In this document: piece after piece, positions 42,199 through 51,700 of the stretch
Layout: every line of letters begins with the position of its first letter
Position numbering within the stretch: position 1 is the first letter of the stretch
Source of the DNA: UBA5796 sp040752455
GTDB taxonomy: Bacteria; Chloroflexota; Anaerolineae; Anaerolineales; Villigracilaceae
Reading direction: 5' to 3'
Assembly: GCA_049324115.1 (NCBI GenBank)
Contig: JBMOMN010000038.1
Coordinates: 1 to 64,000 of the forward strand
DNA length: 64,000 nt
Notes under the pieces: generated by a model
Told to the model about the DNA's origin: nothing
The model's input: only the letters and a program-made list of their open reading frames with translations
Databases searched by the model: none
Translations under genes and position numbers: made by a program

Positions 42199-45100
42199 TC
42201 AGTTCGGTAACAGGTCGGCAATGAGTTTTATGGGATGATCGGCGGATACGCCAGTCCCGTCGGCGATCTGGCTGCGACAGGAGGCGCCCGAGGCGGCAAC
42301 GGACCCTTCGGCCTGGCGCAGGTGCGGGAAGAGGACCAACTCCCCGACTTTCATCGAAAGCTCGTAATGCTCGGCTTCGTAGCCGAATGCTCCGGCCATG
42401 CCGCAGCAACCGGACGGGATGATCTCGACCTCGAAACCGCAGACGCGGAGCAGTTCAGCCGAGGCCTCCTGCCCCAGGGGAAACCCGTCGCCGGATGGCG
42501 GTTGGGCTTTTTGGTAGCAGTGCCCGTGCAGGTGGATTTTTTCTTTATTGTGGTGGTTGGAATTTTGGATCGTGCTGGAGATATTGGCTATCCGCATTAT
42601 TCGTGGATGACCATCCTCGCCGGGGCGGAGGAGGAACTCTTCGACCGTCCAGGCGCGGCGGGCCAGGGAGTCGCATTCGGCGCGGCGGCCAGGCAACAGG
42701 TCCGGGAGCTCGTCCCGCAGGGTGTAAAGCTCCGAGGGTTCGATCCCGACGATGGGCAGCTCCCCTTCCGGGTCGAGCTGTCGGATTTCGTCCAGTAATC
42801 TGCTTAAATGGTTACGCGCAGCTTCCAGGAAGCCTTTGGAGATGAGAGTCCGCCCGGTGCCGAGGCTGGACAGCCATTTGACCTCCGCAGCGCAGGCAGC
42901 CAGGACGTCCAGGGCGGCTTGCTCGATCTCCGGCTCGAAGTAACGGGTGAAGGTGTCGGGGAGGTATAAGACGTGGTGCGTGGTGCGTAGTGCGTGTTGC
43001 GCGGCATGAGTGCTACCTGTTGCGTGGTGCGTAATGCGTAAACGCGGAAAGGGGCGCTCGGAGGACAGGCCAAGGAGTTTCTTTACAAAAGGAAGGCCGA
43101 TGGCCCGGTTCGACAGGCCGCTCGCCCGGGCCGCGAGCGGGACAAGATGGTTGATATACGCGAAAAAGTAATCTCGAAGTTTGCGCGGGTGGGATTTGTG
43201 ATACTCGTGCAGGAATTCGTATTTGAGCCTGGCCATGTCCACGCCGCTGGGACATTCAGCCTGGCACCCCTTACAGGCCAGGCAGAGGTCGAGGGCAGAG
43301 GCGGCCATTCTCGAAAGCGGCTCGTTGCGAACTGCGGGATATGTCTCGCCTGGTAAATGTTGCGTGGTTCGTAATTCGGGATGGGAGATCATGGCCCGCA
43401 ACAGGTTGGCGCGGCCGCGGGTGGAGTGCATTTCATCCCGGGTAGCCTGGAAAGACGGGCACATCACACCGGCAGCTTTGCGGCACACCCCCTGCCCGTT
43501 GCATTGTTCGATGGCTGCGGCCAGCCCGCCGATACGGGTGAAGTCCAGAGACGGCGTCCAGGTGGAAGCGCGATATCCCTCGCCATAGCGCAGGTTTGTG
43601 TCCATCGGCGGAGCGGAGACGATCTTGCCCGGATTCAAGATGGATTGGGGATCCGCGGCCCGTTTGAGCAGCTCGAACGCCCCGAAAACGGACTCCCCGT
43701 AGGTCTGCTTCAGCCACTCGGAGCGGACCAACCCGTCGCCGTGTTCCGAGGACATCGCCCCGCCGAGCCGCAAGGCGAGCGACAGGACGGATTCTGCAAT
43801 CGAGCGCAAGTGGCGGACGCCCTCCCCCGTCCGCAGATCGAGCAGGGCGCGGATGTGCAGGCATCCCGCCGAGGCATGGGCGTAAAAGGCTGCGTAAGTG
43901 TTGTGCGCCGCCAGGATGCGTTCCACCTCCCCGACGAACTCGCCCAGGCGCTCGACCGGGATGGCGCAATCCTCGATGAAGGCAATCGGGCGGGCCGAGG
44001 CGGGGCGCGAGTCGAAGATCCCCAACCCCACCTTGCGGACATTCCACACCCGATTTTGGGCATCCACATCAATGATTACACGCAGGTCACTGCGGATCGA
44101 ATGCGCCAGGGCAGCCAATTTTTCGAGGTCGTCACCGGCAAACTCGACCGCCAGCAGGGCAGCCGGGTCGCCATCCACGAAATCCATCTGGCGGGCGTAG
44201 GCGGGCACGTCCCGCGCCAGGCGGATGAGCATCTGCGGGATGAGTTCGACCGCGGACGGGGCAAACGCCAGCAGGCGCGGCACGTCTTCGCAGGCAGCGA
44301 TGACCGAGTCGTAGGCCAGCACCGCCAAAACGGTATGCCTCGGCTTCGGGACCAGGTTGAGGGTGGCGCGGCGGACGATGGCCAGCGTCCCTTCGGAGCC
44401 GGCCAGGAGCGGCGCAAGATTCAAGGACGAAGGGCTAAGGTTGGGATAGGTATCTTCGGTCCATTGCGGAGGGCGCGAGGCCGACCAGGGCAGCAGGTAA
44501 TTCAGGCGATAACCGGCGGAATTGCGCCAGGTGCGCGGATAACCGGCCTTGATATCTTCGGTGTATTTTTCGCGGATATGCAGGGCGGCAGAGTAAAGTG
44601 TCGCTTCGAGCGAGGCGGGGGAATCGAGCGGGGTGAGGGTAAAACCCGGCGTTGGACGGGCATCGGCGGCAAGCTGGCGGGCGCGGTCGAGGCTGACTTC
44701 GCCGAAGGCGGCGAGCGAACCGTCCGCCAGGAGCACCTCGGCAGAGATGAGATGGTCGGCGGTCATGCCGTAGAGGATCGAATGGGCGCCGGTGGCGTTG
44801 TTGCCGATCACCCCGCCAATCGTGGCGCGCTCTGCGGAAGCCGGGTCGGGGCCGAAGGTCAGGCCATGTTTGGCGGCGGCCCGGTTGAGGGTCGCGAGCA
44901 CGACGCCCGGCTCAACGGTGGCGGTACGCGCCTCGGGGTTGACATCCACAATTTGATCGAGATAACGCGACAGGTCCAGGATAAGGGCGTGTCCAATGGC
45001 CTGGCCGGCAAGGGACGACCCCGATCCACGTGGCAAAACCGGCACGCTGTACCTGGCAGCCAATTCCACCGCGGCGTGCAAGTCGTCCTGGGTGCGTGGC

Positions 45101-45234
45101 AGGACGACGCCCAACGGCTCGATCTGGTAGAGGCTGGCGTCGGTGCTGTAAAGGATGCGGCTGGCCGGGTCGAGGCGGATATCGCCGGTGAAGTGTTTGC
45201 GAAGTTCGGCGATGAAGTCGGGAGGGATGGACAT
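42199..45234 (-). CDS. second FAD/Fe-S-binding D-2-hydroxyacid dehydrogenase-type protein
   Basis: A 1011-residue paralogue in layout of the 34196 protein: FAD-binding domain (VLPRGSGSSLAGQAIG), FAD-oxidase C domain, two Fe-S clusters (CNGQGVCRKAAGVMC and CLACKGCQAECPSG), and CCG-type domains (HGHCYQKA, GCCGMAGAFGYE). The frame extends to 45315, but those extra residues (YHATRPTQHVSRTT...) come from the heptamer array. ATG 45234 gives the natural start, with a minus-strand TACAAT six bases before it. Internal heptamers at 42970-43037 and 43361-43381 encode low-complexity THHATGSTHAAQH and RTTQH linkers. Substrate is probably a D-hydroxyacid or glycolate; electrons go to quinone or another carrier. 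Confidence 0.9.
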   Translation of the reverse strand: MSIPPDFIAELRKHFTGDIRLDPASRILYSTDASLYQIEPLGVVLPRTQDDLHAAVELAARYSVPVLPRGSGSSLAGQAIGHALILDLSRYLDQIVDVNPEARTATVEPGVVLATLNRAAAKHGLTFGPDPASAERATIGGVIGNNATGAHSILYGMTADHLISAEVLLADGSLAAFGEVSLDRARQLAADARPTPGFTLTPLDSPASLEATLYSAALHIREKYTEDIKAGYPRTWRNSAGYRLNYLLPWSASRPPQWTEDTYPNLSPSSLNLAPLLAGSEGTLAIVRRATLNLVPKPRHTVLAVLAYDSVIAACEDVPRLLAFAPSAVELIPQMLIRLARDVPAYARQMDFVDGDPAALLAVEFAGDDLEKLAALAHSIRSDLRVIIDVDAQNRVWNVRKVGLGIFDSRPASARPIAFIEDCAIPVERLGEFVGEVERILAAHNTYAAFYAHASAGCLHIRALLDLRTGEGVRHLRSIAESVLSLALRLGGAMSSEHGDGLVRSEWLKQTYGESVFGAFELLKRAADPQSILNPGKIVSAPPMDTNLRYGEGYRASTWTPSLDFTRIGGLAAAIEQCNGQGVCRKAAGVMCPSFQATRDEMHSTRGRANLLRAMISHPELRTTQHLPGETYPAVRNEPLSRMAASALDLCLACKGCQAECPSGVDMARLKYEFLHEYHKSHPRKLRDYFFAYINHLVPLAARASGLSNRAIGLPFVKKLLGLSSERPFPRLRITHHATGSTHAAQHALRTTHHVLYLPDTFTRYFEPEIEQAALDVLAACAAEVKWLSSLGTGRTLISKGFLEAARNHLSRLLDEIRQLDPEGELPIVGIEPSELYTLRDELPDLLPGRRAECDSLARRAWTVEEFLLRPGEDGHPRIMRIANISSTIQNSNHHNKEKIHLHGHCYQKAQPPSGDGFPLGQEASAELLRVCGFEVEIIPSGCCGMAGAFGYEAEHYELSMKVGELVLFPHLRQAEGSVAASGASCRSQIADGTGVSADHPIKLIADLLPN
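42970..43037 (-). repeat. TGCGTGG heptamer array inside a coding region
   Basis: Units GACGTGG TGCGTGG TGCGTAG TGCGTGT TGCGCGG, a degenerate middle, then TGCGTGG TGCGTAA TGCGTAA. In the minus-strand gene it reads as a Thr/His-rich linker (ITHHATGSTHAAQHALRT). The frame remains open through the whole array. Confidence 0.85.
43361..43381 (-). repeat. short TGCGTGG heptamer array inside a coding region
   Basis: TGCGTGG TTCGTAA TTCGGGA, three units, encoding ELRTTQH in the minus-strand gene. Confidence 0.6.
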
Positions 45235-45240
45235 GGGGAG

Positions 45241-45246
45241 ATTGTA
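45241..45246 (-). promoter_or_regulatory. -10 box of leaderless FAD/Fe-S gene
   Basis: Minus-strand TACAAT (45246-45241), six bases before the ATG at 45234, with no Shine-Dalgarno (CTCCCC lies between). It touches the edge of the heptamer array. Confidence 0.6.
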
Positions 45247-45247
45247 A

Positions 45248-45317
45248 TGCGTGTTGCGCGATGCGTGGGACGTGGTGCGTGATACGTGTTGCGTGGGACG
45301 TGTTGCGTGGTACATGA
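45248..45317 (+). repeat. ten-unit TGCGTGG heptamer array
   Basis: Ten seven-base units: TGCGTGT TGCGCGA TGCGTGG, then GACGTGG, TGCGTGA, TACGTGT, TGCGTGG, GACGTGT, TGCGTGG, TACATGA. The minus-strand -35 of the FAD/Fe-S gene, if there is one, would be inside the array. Confidence 0.92.
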
Positions 45318-45389
45318 TGGGGAAAAAATGAAAGCCTTGCAGGCTGCATAACCCGCAAGGCCTAACAGATTACGCCTCACGCAGCACGT

Positions 45390-46151
45390 TTACTTCGCTT
45401 TTCCCTGGTTGGCGACGGCCGCGGCGGCTTTGGCAACCGCTTCGGGGTCGCCGAGGTAGTAGTGCGTGACCGGGCGCAGGGCTTGGTCGAGTTCGTAAAC
45501 CAGCGGGATGCCGGTGGGGATGTTGAGGTCGGTGATCTCGCTCTCGGAGATGCCGTCGAGATATTTGACCAGGGCGCGCAGGCTGTTGCCGTGGGCGGCG
45601 ATCAGCACCCGCTTGCCCGATTGGATGGCCGGGGCAATGTCGCTGTGCCAGTAAGGCAGGACACGCTTCAGGGTGATCTTGAGCGACTCGGTCGCCGGGA
45701 TCTCTTCGAGAGGGAGATTGGCGTAGCGGGGATCGAAGCGCGGGTGACGCGGATCGCCGGGATCGAGCGGCGGGGGCGGGACATCGTAGCTGCGCCGCCA
45801 GACCTTGACCTGGGCCTCGCCGAATTTTTCAGCCATCTCGGCTTTGTTCAGCCCTTGCAGGTTGCCGTAATGCCGTTCGTTCAACTGCCAGGCGCGGACG
45901 ACAGGGATCCACTCCAGCGCCATCTCTTCGAGCACGATCCACAGAGTTTTGATGGCCCGCTTGAGCACGGACGTGTAAGCGATATCGAAGGTGTAGCCTT
46001 CAGCCTTGAGCAATCGGCCGCCCTGGCGGGCTTCCATCTCACCCTTTTCGGTCAGGCCGACGTCCGTCCAGCCGGTGAAGCGGTTTTCGAGGTTCCACTG
46101 GCTCTGGCCGTGGCGGATCAGCACAAGTTTATATTTGGGAGTCAAGGTCAT
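45390..46151 (-). CDS. gpmA: 2,3-bisphosphoglycerate-dependent phosphoglycerate mutase
   Basis: A 253-residue glycolytic enzyme interconverting 3- and 2-phosphoglycerate through a phospho-His. Motifs: LIRHGQSQWN with catalytic His14, WQLNERHYGNLQG, the RYANLP insert and AAHGNSLRALVKYLDG with the second His. Length fits the dependent family (about 250). ATG 46151 gives the family start but AGGAGG nearly touches it; ATG 46163 would add MSGG. It links the nearby glycerate kinase product (2-phosphoglycerate) to glycolysis, although the genes are not co-transcribed. Confidence 0.95.
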   Translation of the reverse strand: MTLTPKYKLVLIRHGQSQWNLENRFTGWTDVGLTEKGEMEARQGGRLLKAEGYTFDIAYTSVLKRAIKTLWIVLEEMALEWIPVVRAWQLNERHYGNLQGLNKAEMAEKFGEAQVKVWRRSYDVPPPPLDPGDPRHPRFDPRYANLPLEEIPATESLKITLKRVLPYWHSDIAPAIQSGKRVLIAAHGNSLRALVKYLDGISESEITDLNIPTGIPLVYELDQALRPVTHYYLGDPEAVAKAAAAVANQGKAK

Positions 46152-46221
46152 TCCTCCTGACATGGTGAGGGGCAGGTCCAATGCCTGCCCCGGGGGTCGA
46201 AAATCGAAATTGCGAAAACGA

Positions 46222-47322
46222 TCAGCGGATGGCTTTTTCGGATTCAGGGTCGAACAGGTGGAAATTGTCCATGTTGAAGGCGATCATGCCGGTATCGCCC
46301 AACTGGTAGCGGGTGCGCGGGTCAACCCGGGCGGTGAAGGTGTTCGGGCCGCTGACGAGATAGAGGAAGATTTCGTTGCCCATCAGCTCGGTCACGTCCA
46401 CTTTGACGTTGATCGTCTCGGCGTGGATGTTGGCCGGCAGGAAGTTGGGATCGTGGATGTCCTCGGGGCGGATGCCGAAGATCACCTCCCGGTCAATGTA
46501 GTTCCGGTAGGTATCGTGGCGGTCCTGAGGGATCGCGACCGCAAAATCGCCCGTATCCACCATCAACCGTCCGTCGGCCCGGCGCAATTTGGCGCGGAAG
46601 AAGTTCATGGCCGGGGAGCCGATGAAGCCGGCGACGAACAGGTTGTCGGGTCTGTCGTACAAGACCTGGGGCGTGTCAATCTGCTGGAGGATGCCTTTGG
46701 TGATGACCGCGATCCGGGAAGCCATGGTCATGGCTTCGACCTGGTCGTGGGTCACGTAAATGAACGTGGTTTGGAGCCGGTGGTGCAGCTTGCTGATCTC
46801 GGCCCGCATCTGGACCCTGAGCTTGGCGTCGAGGTTGGAGAGCGGCTCGTCGAACAGGAACACCTTCGGCTCCCGGACGATTGCCCGCCCAACTGCCACG
46901 CGCTGGCGCTGGCCACCGGAAAGCTGGCGCGGCTTGCGGTCGAGCAGGTCCTGGATCCCCAGGATATCGGCGGCCTCTCCGACCCGGCGCTTGATCTCAT
47001 CCTTGGGCATCTTGCGGAGTTTCAAACCGAAGGCCATGTTTTCGTAAACAGACAGGTGGGGGTAAAGCGCATAGGACTGGAAGACCATGGCGATATCCCG
47101 GTCTTTGGGCGGCACATCGTTGACGACGCGGTCGCCAATGCGGATCTCGCCGCGCGTGATCTCTTCGAGTCCGGCCAACAGGCGCAGGGCGGTCGTCTTG
47201 CCGCAGCCGGACGGGCCGACCAGCACGAGGAACTCCTTGTCGTCAATCTTGAAATTCATGTCGTTGACCGCAGTCACGTTGCCGAATTCCTTGAAGACAT
47301 GATCGTACGTTACACTTGCCAT
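46222..47322 (-). CDS. MalK/UgpC-type sugar ABC transporter ATPase
   Basis: A 366-residue ATP-binding subunit of CUT1-type sugar importers. Walker A GPSGCGKTT, signature LSGGQRQRVAVGRA, Walker B FLFDEPLSNLDAKL, and a C-terminal TOBE/MalK regulatory domain. No permease or binding-protein gene is nearby, so it may be a shared ATPase serving several importers, like MsmX of Bacillus. ATG 47322 follows GGAGG; TATAAT lies on the minus strand at 47367-47362. The longer frame to 47373 is rejected. Confidence 0.94.
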   Translation of the reverse strand: MASVTYDHVFKEFGNVTAVNDMNFKIDDKEFLVLVGPSGCGKTTALRLLAGLEEITRGEIRIGDRVVNDVPPKDRDIAMVFQSYALYPHLSVYENMAFGLKLRKMPKDEIKRRVGEAADILGIQDLLDRKPRQLSGGQRQRVAVGRAIVREPKVFLFDEPLSNLDAKLRVQMRAEISKLHHRLQTTFIYVTHDQVEAMTMASRIAVITKGILQQIDTPQVLYDRPDNLFVAGFIGSPAMNFFRAKLRRADGRLMVDTGDFAVAIPQDRHDTYRNYIDREVIFGIRPEDIHDPNFLPANIHAETINVKVDVTELMGNEIFLYLVSGPNTFTARVDPRTRYQLGDTGMIAFNMDNFHLFDPESEKAIR

Positions 47323-47361
47323 TTGATTTGAACCTCCGTTTCGTGGGAATATGGTAGTTCG

Positions 47362-47367
47362 ATTATA
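47362..47367 (-). promoter_or_regulatory. -10 box of MalK-like gene
   Basis: TATAAT on the minus strand, 39 bases before the ATG, leaving space for the GGAGG ribosome-binding site. No clear -35. Confidence 0.55.
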
Positions 47368-47499
47368 CGGCATTTTTCGCCATTCGAGCTGATTTTCACA
47401 GGATCGCCGCCTATTAAATGGTTCGCCCGCACTTGTGCTCGGTCAAGTGCGGGCTTTTCAAGGAGAAGAACCATGAAAGCCTGTCTTTCAAAAATGGCC

Positions 47500-48462
47500 T
47501 CAAAGCGGCACGGTCCCCTTAACCCAGGACTGGAGATTGACCTGTTTCATGATCCAGCCGATTTCCTTGGCCCGGTTAATATCCACCAGGGTCATCAGGA
47601 TCACCTGGCCGCGTTCCAGGCCCTGGGCATACTGGTAGCGGTCTTCTTCGGAAATCCCCTGGCCCAGCGCATAACCCAGCAGCGCCCCGACCAGGGAACC
47701 CCCGACAATCGCCGCCAGGGCAACCAGCGCCCAAATGCCGTGAGCGGGAATCGCCCCGAACGGGACCAGGTGAAAGGCTTCTTCTGCGCCGATCCCGGCG
47801 AAGACGCCGATCAGGCTTCCCCAGAGGGCGCCGCCCACGGCTCCCGAAAACACCGTCTCGCGGACCGTCGCCCCTCGCCCATCATAGATTTCGATGGAAT
47901 CTCCAAATGGAATGCGCTGGATGCCCTTCAAATCGAAACCGGCATAATACAGTTCCCGCAGGGCAGCCTCTATGTTGGCTTCGGAATCGAAAAGGTGTAC
48001 GATCATGCGCCTGCGGCCCTTTCCCCTCAACAGGCGGATTTGCTCCACGACCTTGAGCACTTCTTCGTATTGTGTTTCGAGCGCGCTGAGCACCTCCAGC
48101 GGCAGTGAAGCCCGCAACGTCGCTTCGTATTTACCCAGGGCCGCCGTTTCGCCCACCACGATCTCTTTCAGAACCACCCGTTCCCTTTCGTCGTTCCCGT
48201 TGGCCAGGGCGGCAAAAATATTGATCCGCCCGCGATGGATCATCCCGCGAATGCTGCTCTTGATCCTGGTATCACCCCCCAGCCGCTTTATTTCGGCCAG
48301 GATTTCATCCTTGAACCTGGCTCGCTGCCGGGCAAAGGACCGGAATAACAGCTTCAAAGCCGGGTTGGCAACGTTCGCCGCAGAAACGGCGTAGCCTTTC
48401 TCGCCTGCTTCGACGATCCGGCACAACGACCGGAGCGTTCGGATAACCTTCGAGGTATTCAT
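47500..48462 (-). CDS. DUF2383/four-helix protein with glycine-rich membrane domain
   Basis: A 320-residue protein. Residues 1-150 are a helical bundle of the DUF2383 (PA2169) type: VIRTLRSLCRIVEAGEKGYAVSAANVANPALKLLF, ending in two long helices. A basic linker (GKGRRRMIVHLFDSE) leads to a small alpha/beta domain (ANIEAALRELYYAGFDLKGIQRI) and a Gly-rich segment with two membrane-like stretches (FSGAVGGALWGSLIGVFAG, ALVALAAIVGGSLVGALLGYALG), as in general-stress YflT/glycine-zipper proteins. ATG 48462 has AGGAG before it; the frame's first 27 residues are dropped. Probably a stress protein; precise role unknown. Confidence 0.72.
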   Translation of the reverse strand: MNTSKVIRTLRSLCRIVEAGEKGYAVSAANVANPALKLLFRSFARQRARFKDEILAEIKRLGGDTRIKSSIRGMIHRGRINIFAALANGNDERERVVLKEIVVGETAALGKYEATLRASLPLEVLSALETQYEEVLKVVEQIRLLRGKGRRRMIVHLFDSEANIEAALRELYYAGFDLKGIQRIPFGDSIEIYDGRGATVRETVFSGAVGGALWGSLIGVFAGIGAEEAFHLVPFGAIPAHGIWALVALAAIVGGSLVGALLGYALGQGISEEDRYQYAQGLERGQVILMTLVDINRAKEIGWIMKQVNLQSWVKGTVPL

Positions 48463-48693
48463 CTCGACATCTCCTGGAGACCGGTAAAAGGTTCGGGGAA
48501 TAAATCGGATAACTTTTGTATGATTTATTATAAAGACTCTCATGGATCATTTCCAATTACCCCAGGGACTGAAAAATGGATCATATCCAGGGCGGTTTCC
48601 GACAGCAGGGATTAACCCCCCGGCCGGCAGCCGCGAAAGCTGCCGGCCTGCCGAAAACCAGGCTAACCGTTTTACGATTCATCCAATACGTTG

Positions 48694-48699
48694 TACAAT
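48694..48699 (+). promoter_or_regulatory. -10 box of leaderless mutS
   Basis: TACAAT ends six bases before the ATG at 48706. The frame could begin at TTG 48691, but that codon overlaps the -10 box and is not the family start. Confidence 0.65.
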
Positions 48700-48705
48700 C
48701 ATCCC

Positions 48706-51700
48706 ATGACCACCGACGACGTCACCCCCATCCGCAAACAATACCTCGGCCTCAAACGCCAGCACCAGGACGCGATCCTGCTCTTCCGCCTGGGCGATTT
48801 CTACGAAACCTTCGACCAGGACGCCGAGATCGCCTCGCGGGTGCTCGATATCGTACTCACCTCCCGGCCCATCGGCAACGGGGTGCGGGTCCCATTGGCA
48901 GGCATCCCCTACCATGCTTACGAAGGCTACGTCGCCCGCCTCGTCGGGGCGGGTTACCGGGTCGCCATTGCCGAGCAGATAGGCGAAGTCCCGGCCAAGG
49001 GACTGGTCAAACGCCAGGTAGTGCGGGTCGTCACGCCGGGGACGGTCATCGAGCCGGGGCTGCTGCCCGGCGACGCCAACAACTACCTCGCCGCCCTGGT
49101 CGTCGAAGCTAACCGGGCGGCGGTTGCCTATGCCGACGTCACCACCGGCGAATTCGCCGTCACCGAGATCGAAGCCCACGATAGCGCCCCCATCCGGGCC
49201 GAGATCACCCGCCTGCGGCCGGCCGAGATCATCCACCCGGATACGCTGGAATTTGCCAACGGGTTGCCCGGTCACGTCACCCCCTGGCCCGCCTGGCGTT
49301 TCGAACCGGGCCGCAGCCAGGAATCCCTGCTGACCCATTTCAACGTTTCGGCGCTCGACGGCTTCGGGCTGAAATCCCATTCGCTGGCCGTGCGCGCCGC
49401 CGGGGGCATCCTGCAATATATCAAAGAGACCGAACCCGCTGCCCTCAGCCTGCTGACCGGCCTGCGGGTCTACAGCCTGAACGAATTCATGACCCTCGAC
49501 GCTGCCACCCGCCGTAACCTGGAACTGACCGAGACATTACGCGGCGACACCAGGTCGTCCCTGCTGGGCATCCTCGACAAGACCGTCACCCCGATGGGCA
49601 GGCGCCTGCTGCGACAGTGGGTCAGCCAGCCGCTGCTCGACCTGGACCAGATCCGCCAGCGGCAGAATGGCGTCGAACTCTTTTTCAACGACGGCATGGC
49701 CCGCGCCGAGCTGCGGGCCGCCCTCAAACCCCTGGCCGACCTCGAACGGCTGACCAACCGCCTGCTTGCGGGATATGCCCAGCCGAGGGACCTGGTCGCG
49801 CTGCGGGAGACCCTGGCGCGCCTGCCCGAAATCCGCTCCCTCATCCCGGATTCCCCGGCCCTTTCCCGGATCAGCGGCCTGCTCTCGTTAAACGAGGCCG
49901 AACTGTCCCTGATCCGCTCCGCCGTCGCCGACGACCCGCCTGCCACCACCCAAAACACCGGCATCATCCGGGAAGGATATTCCGCCGAACTGGACGGGGT
50001 GATGGACGCCTCGGCCCACGCCCGCGACTGGATCGCCAACCTCGAAGCCGTCGAACGCCAGCGCACCGGGATCAAAACCCTCAAGGTCGGCTACAACAAG
50101 GTCTTCGGCTACTACATCGAAATTTCCCAGGGGCAGGCCGCCAACGCCCCCGCCGATTACATCCGCAAGCAGACCCTGGTTAATGCCGAACGGTTCATCA
50201 CCCCGGAAATGAAGGAATACGAGACCCTGGTGCTGAACGCCGAGGAACGCATCCGCGAGATCGAACTGCGCCTGTTCAAGGAAATCTGCGCCACGCTGGG
50301 CAAATCCGCGTATACGCTGCTGAACACGGCCCGCGCCCTGGCCGAACTGGACGTGCTGGCTGCCCTGGCCGAGACCGCCGCCCTGAACGGCTACGTCCGC
50401 CCCGAAGTGACCGGCGACGACGGCCTCGACATCCACGAAGGCCGTCATCCGGTCGTCGAACAGTCTCTCCACGGCGAGCGTTTCGTCCCCAACGACATCA
50501 CCTTCGAGATGGGCGAGATCGTAAGGGTCATTACCGGTCCGAACATGAGCGGAAAATGCCTGACGAAAGATACACTCATTCCGACCGAGCGCGGCCTTCT
50601 CGCCATCGAAGAACTGGCGCCCGCCGGCCCGACAGCCGATGGCTTTGTTCCCCACAATCTGACCGTCCATGGACCCAAGGGCAAAGTAACCTCAGAGTTT
50701 TTCTATTACGGCGGACAGAAAAATACAATTCGCATTCGCACCAGGCTTGGTTACGAAATCGAAGGGACCCCAGAGCACCCGCTTTGGGTCCGGCTGGAAG
50801 ATGGCAATGAAACGTGGAAGCCGCTCGGCGAAATCGAAACGGGCGCTATCGTAGCCATCCTGCCTGGCGCTGAAATGTGGGGCAGCCAAACCGACATTTG
50901 CTTCGAACACCCCCAGAAGGTCAGGACCTTGAAAACCTACCCTGCCCCATCCACCCTGACAGTTGACCTGGCTTACATGATGGGCCTGTTGGTTGGAGAC
51001 GGGACCCTGACCTATACCAACGCTATCAACCTGTCAAGCGGTGACGCATTCATCGCACAGGAATTCGAGCGGATCGCGATTGAACTGTTTGGATATACGG
51101 TGCAGCGGAAATCGAACAGGAAAGACTTCCGTATCACCAGCAAGGAAATCCGCCTGTTCTTCGAACAACTTGGGCTGGGCTATTGTTCGGCCACTGAGAA
51201 GAGTATTCCAGGCAGCATCCTGAAAGCGCCGCGCCAGATCGTATGCGCATTTTTGCAGGGATTGTTCGACACGGACGGGACAGCAGATACGAAATATGGG
51301 AATGTAACCCTGTCTACTTCGTCCAATCGCATGGCGCGCCAGGTTCACCAATTGCTCCTGAATTTTGGCATCATCAGTTCACTCAGGGAAAAAGTGACGA
51401 AGAATAACCCCAACTATGAGGTAGATATCAGCGGTGAAAATGCCATCCGCTTTTACCAGGAAATCGGATTCCGCCTGCCTCGCAAGCAGGAACGAGGCCG
51501 CCTGGCTTCCAAGCTCCGAAGGCCCAATGTGGGCGGCATCCCGCATCTCAATTCGACCCTGAAAATGATCCAGCAACGGATTGTAGCTAAAAAAGACAAG
51601 CCGATCGCCCTGAAGAAAGTCAAAAATATCAACAGTATTTTTTACACTTACATTCCAACCGGGCGCAACCTGTCTTACCGCAAACTCAAGGAATTGATCG

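Noticed and set aside
47425..47475. Perfect 11-bp hairpin GCCCGCACTTG/CAAGTGCGGGC with TTTT, followed by AAGGAG and an ATG
   Set aside because: The T-run is on the plus strand where no upstream gene exists, and the following frame is only the antisense of the DUF2383-like gene. It may be a remnant or a repeat; not called as terminator or gene.
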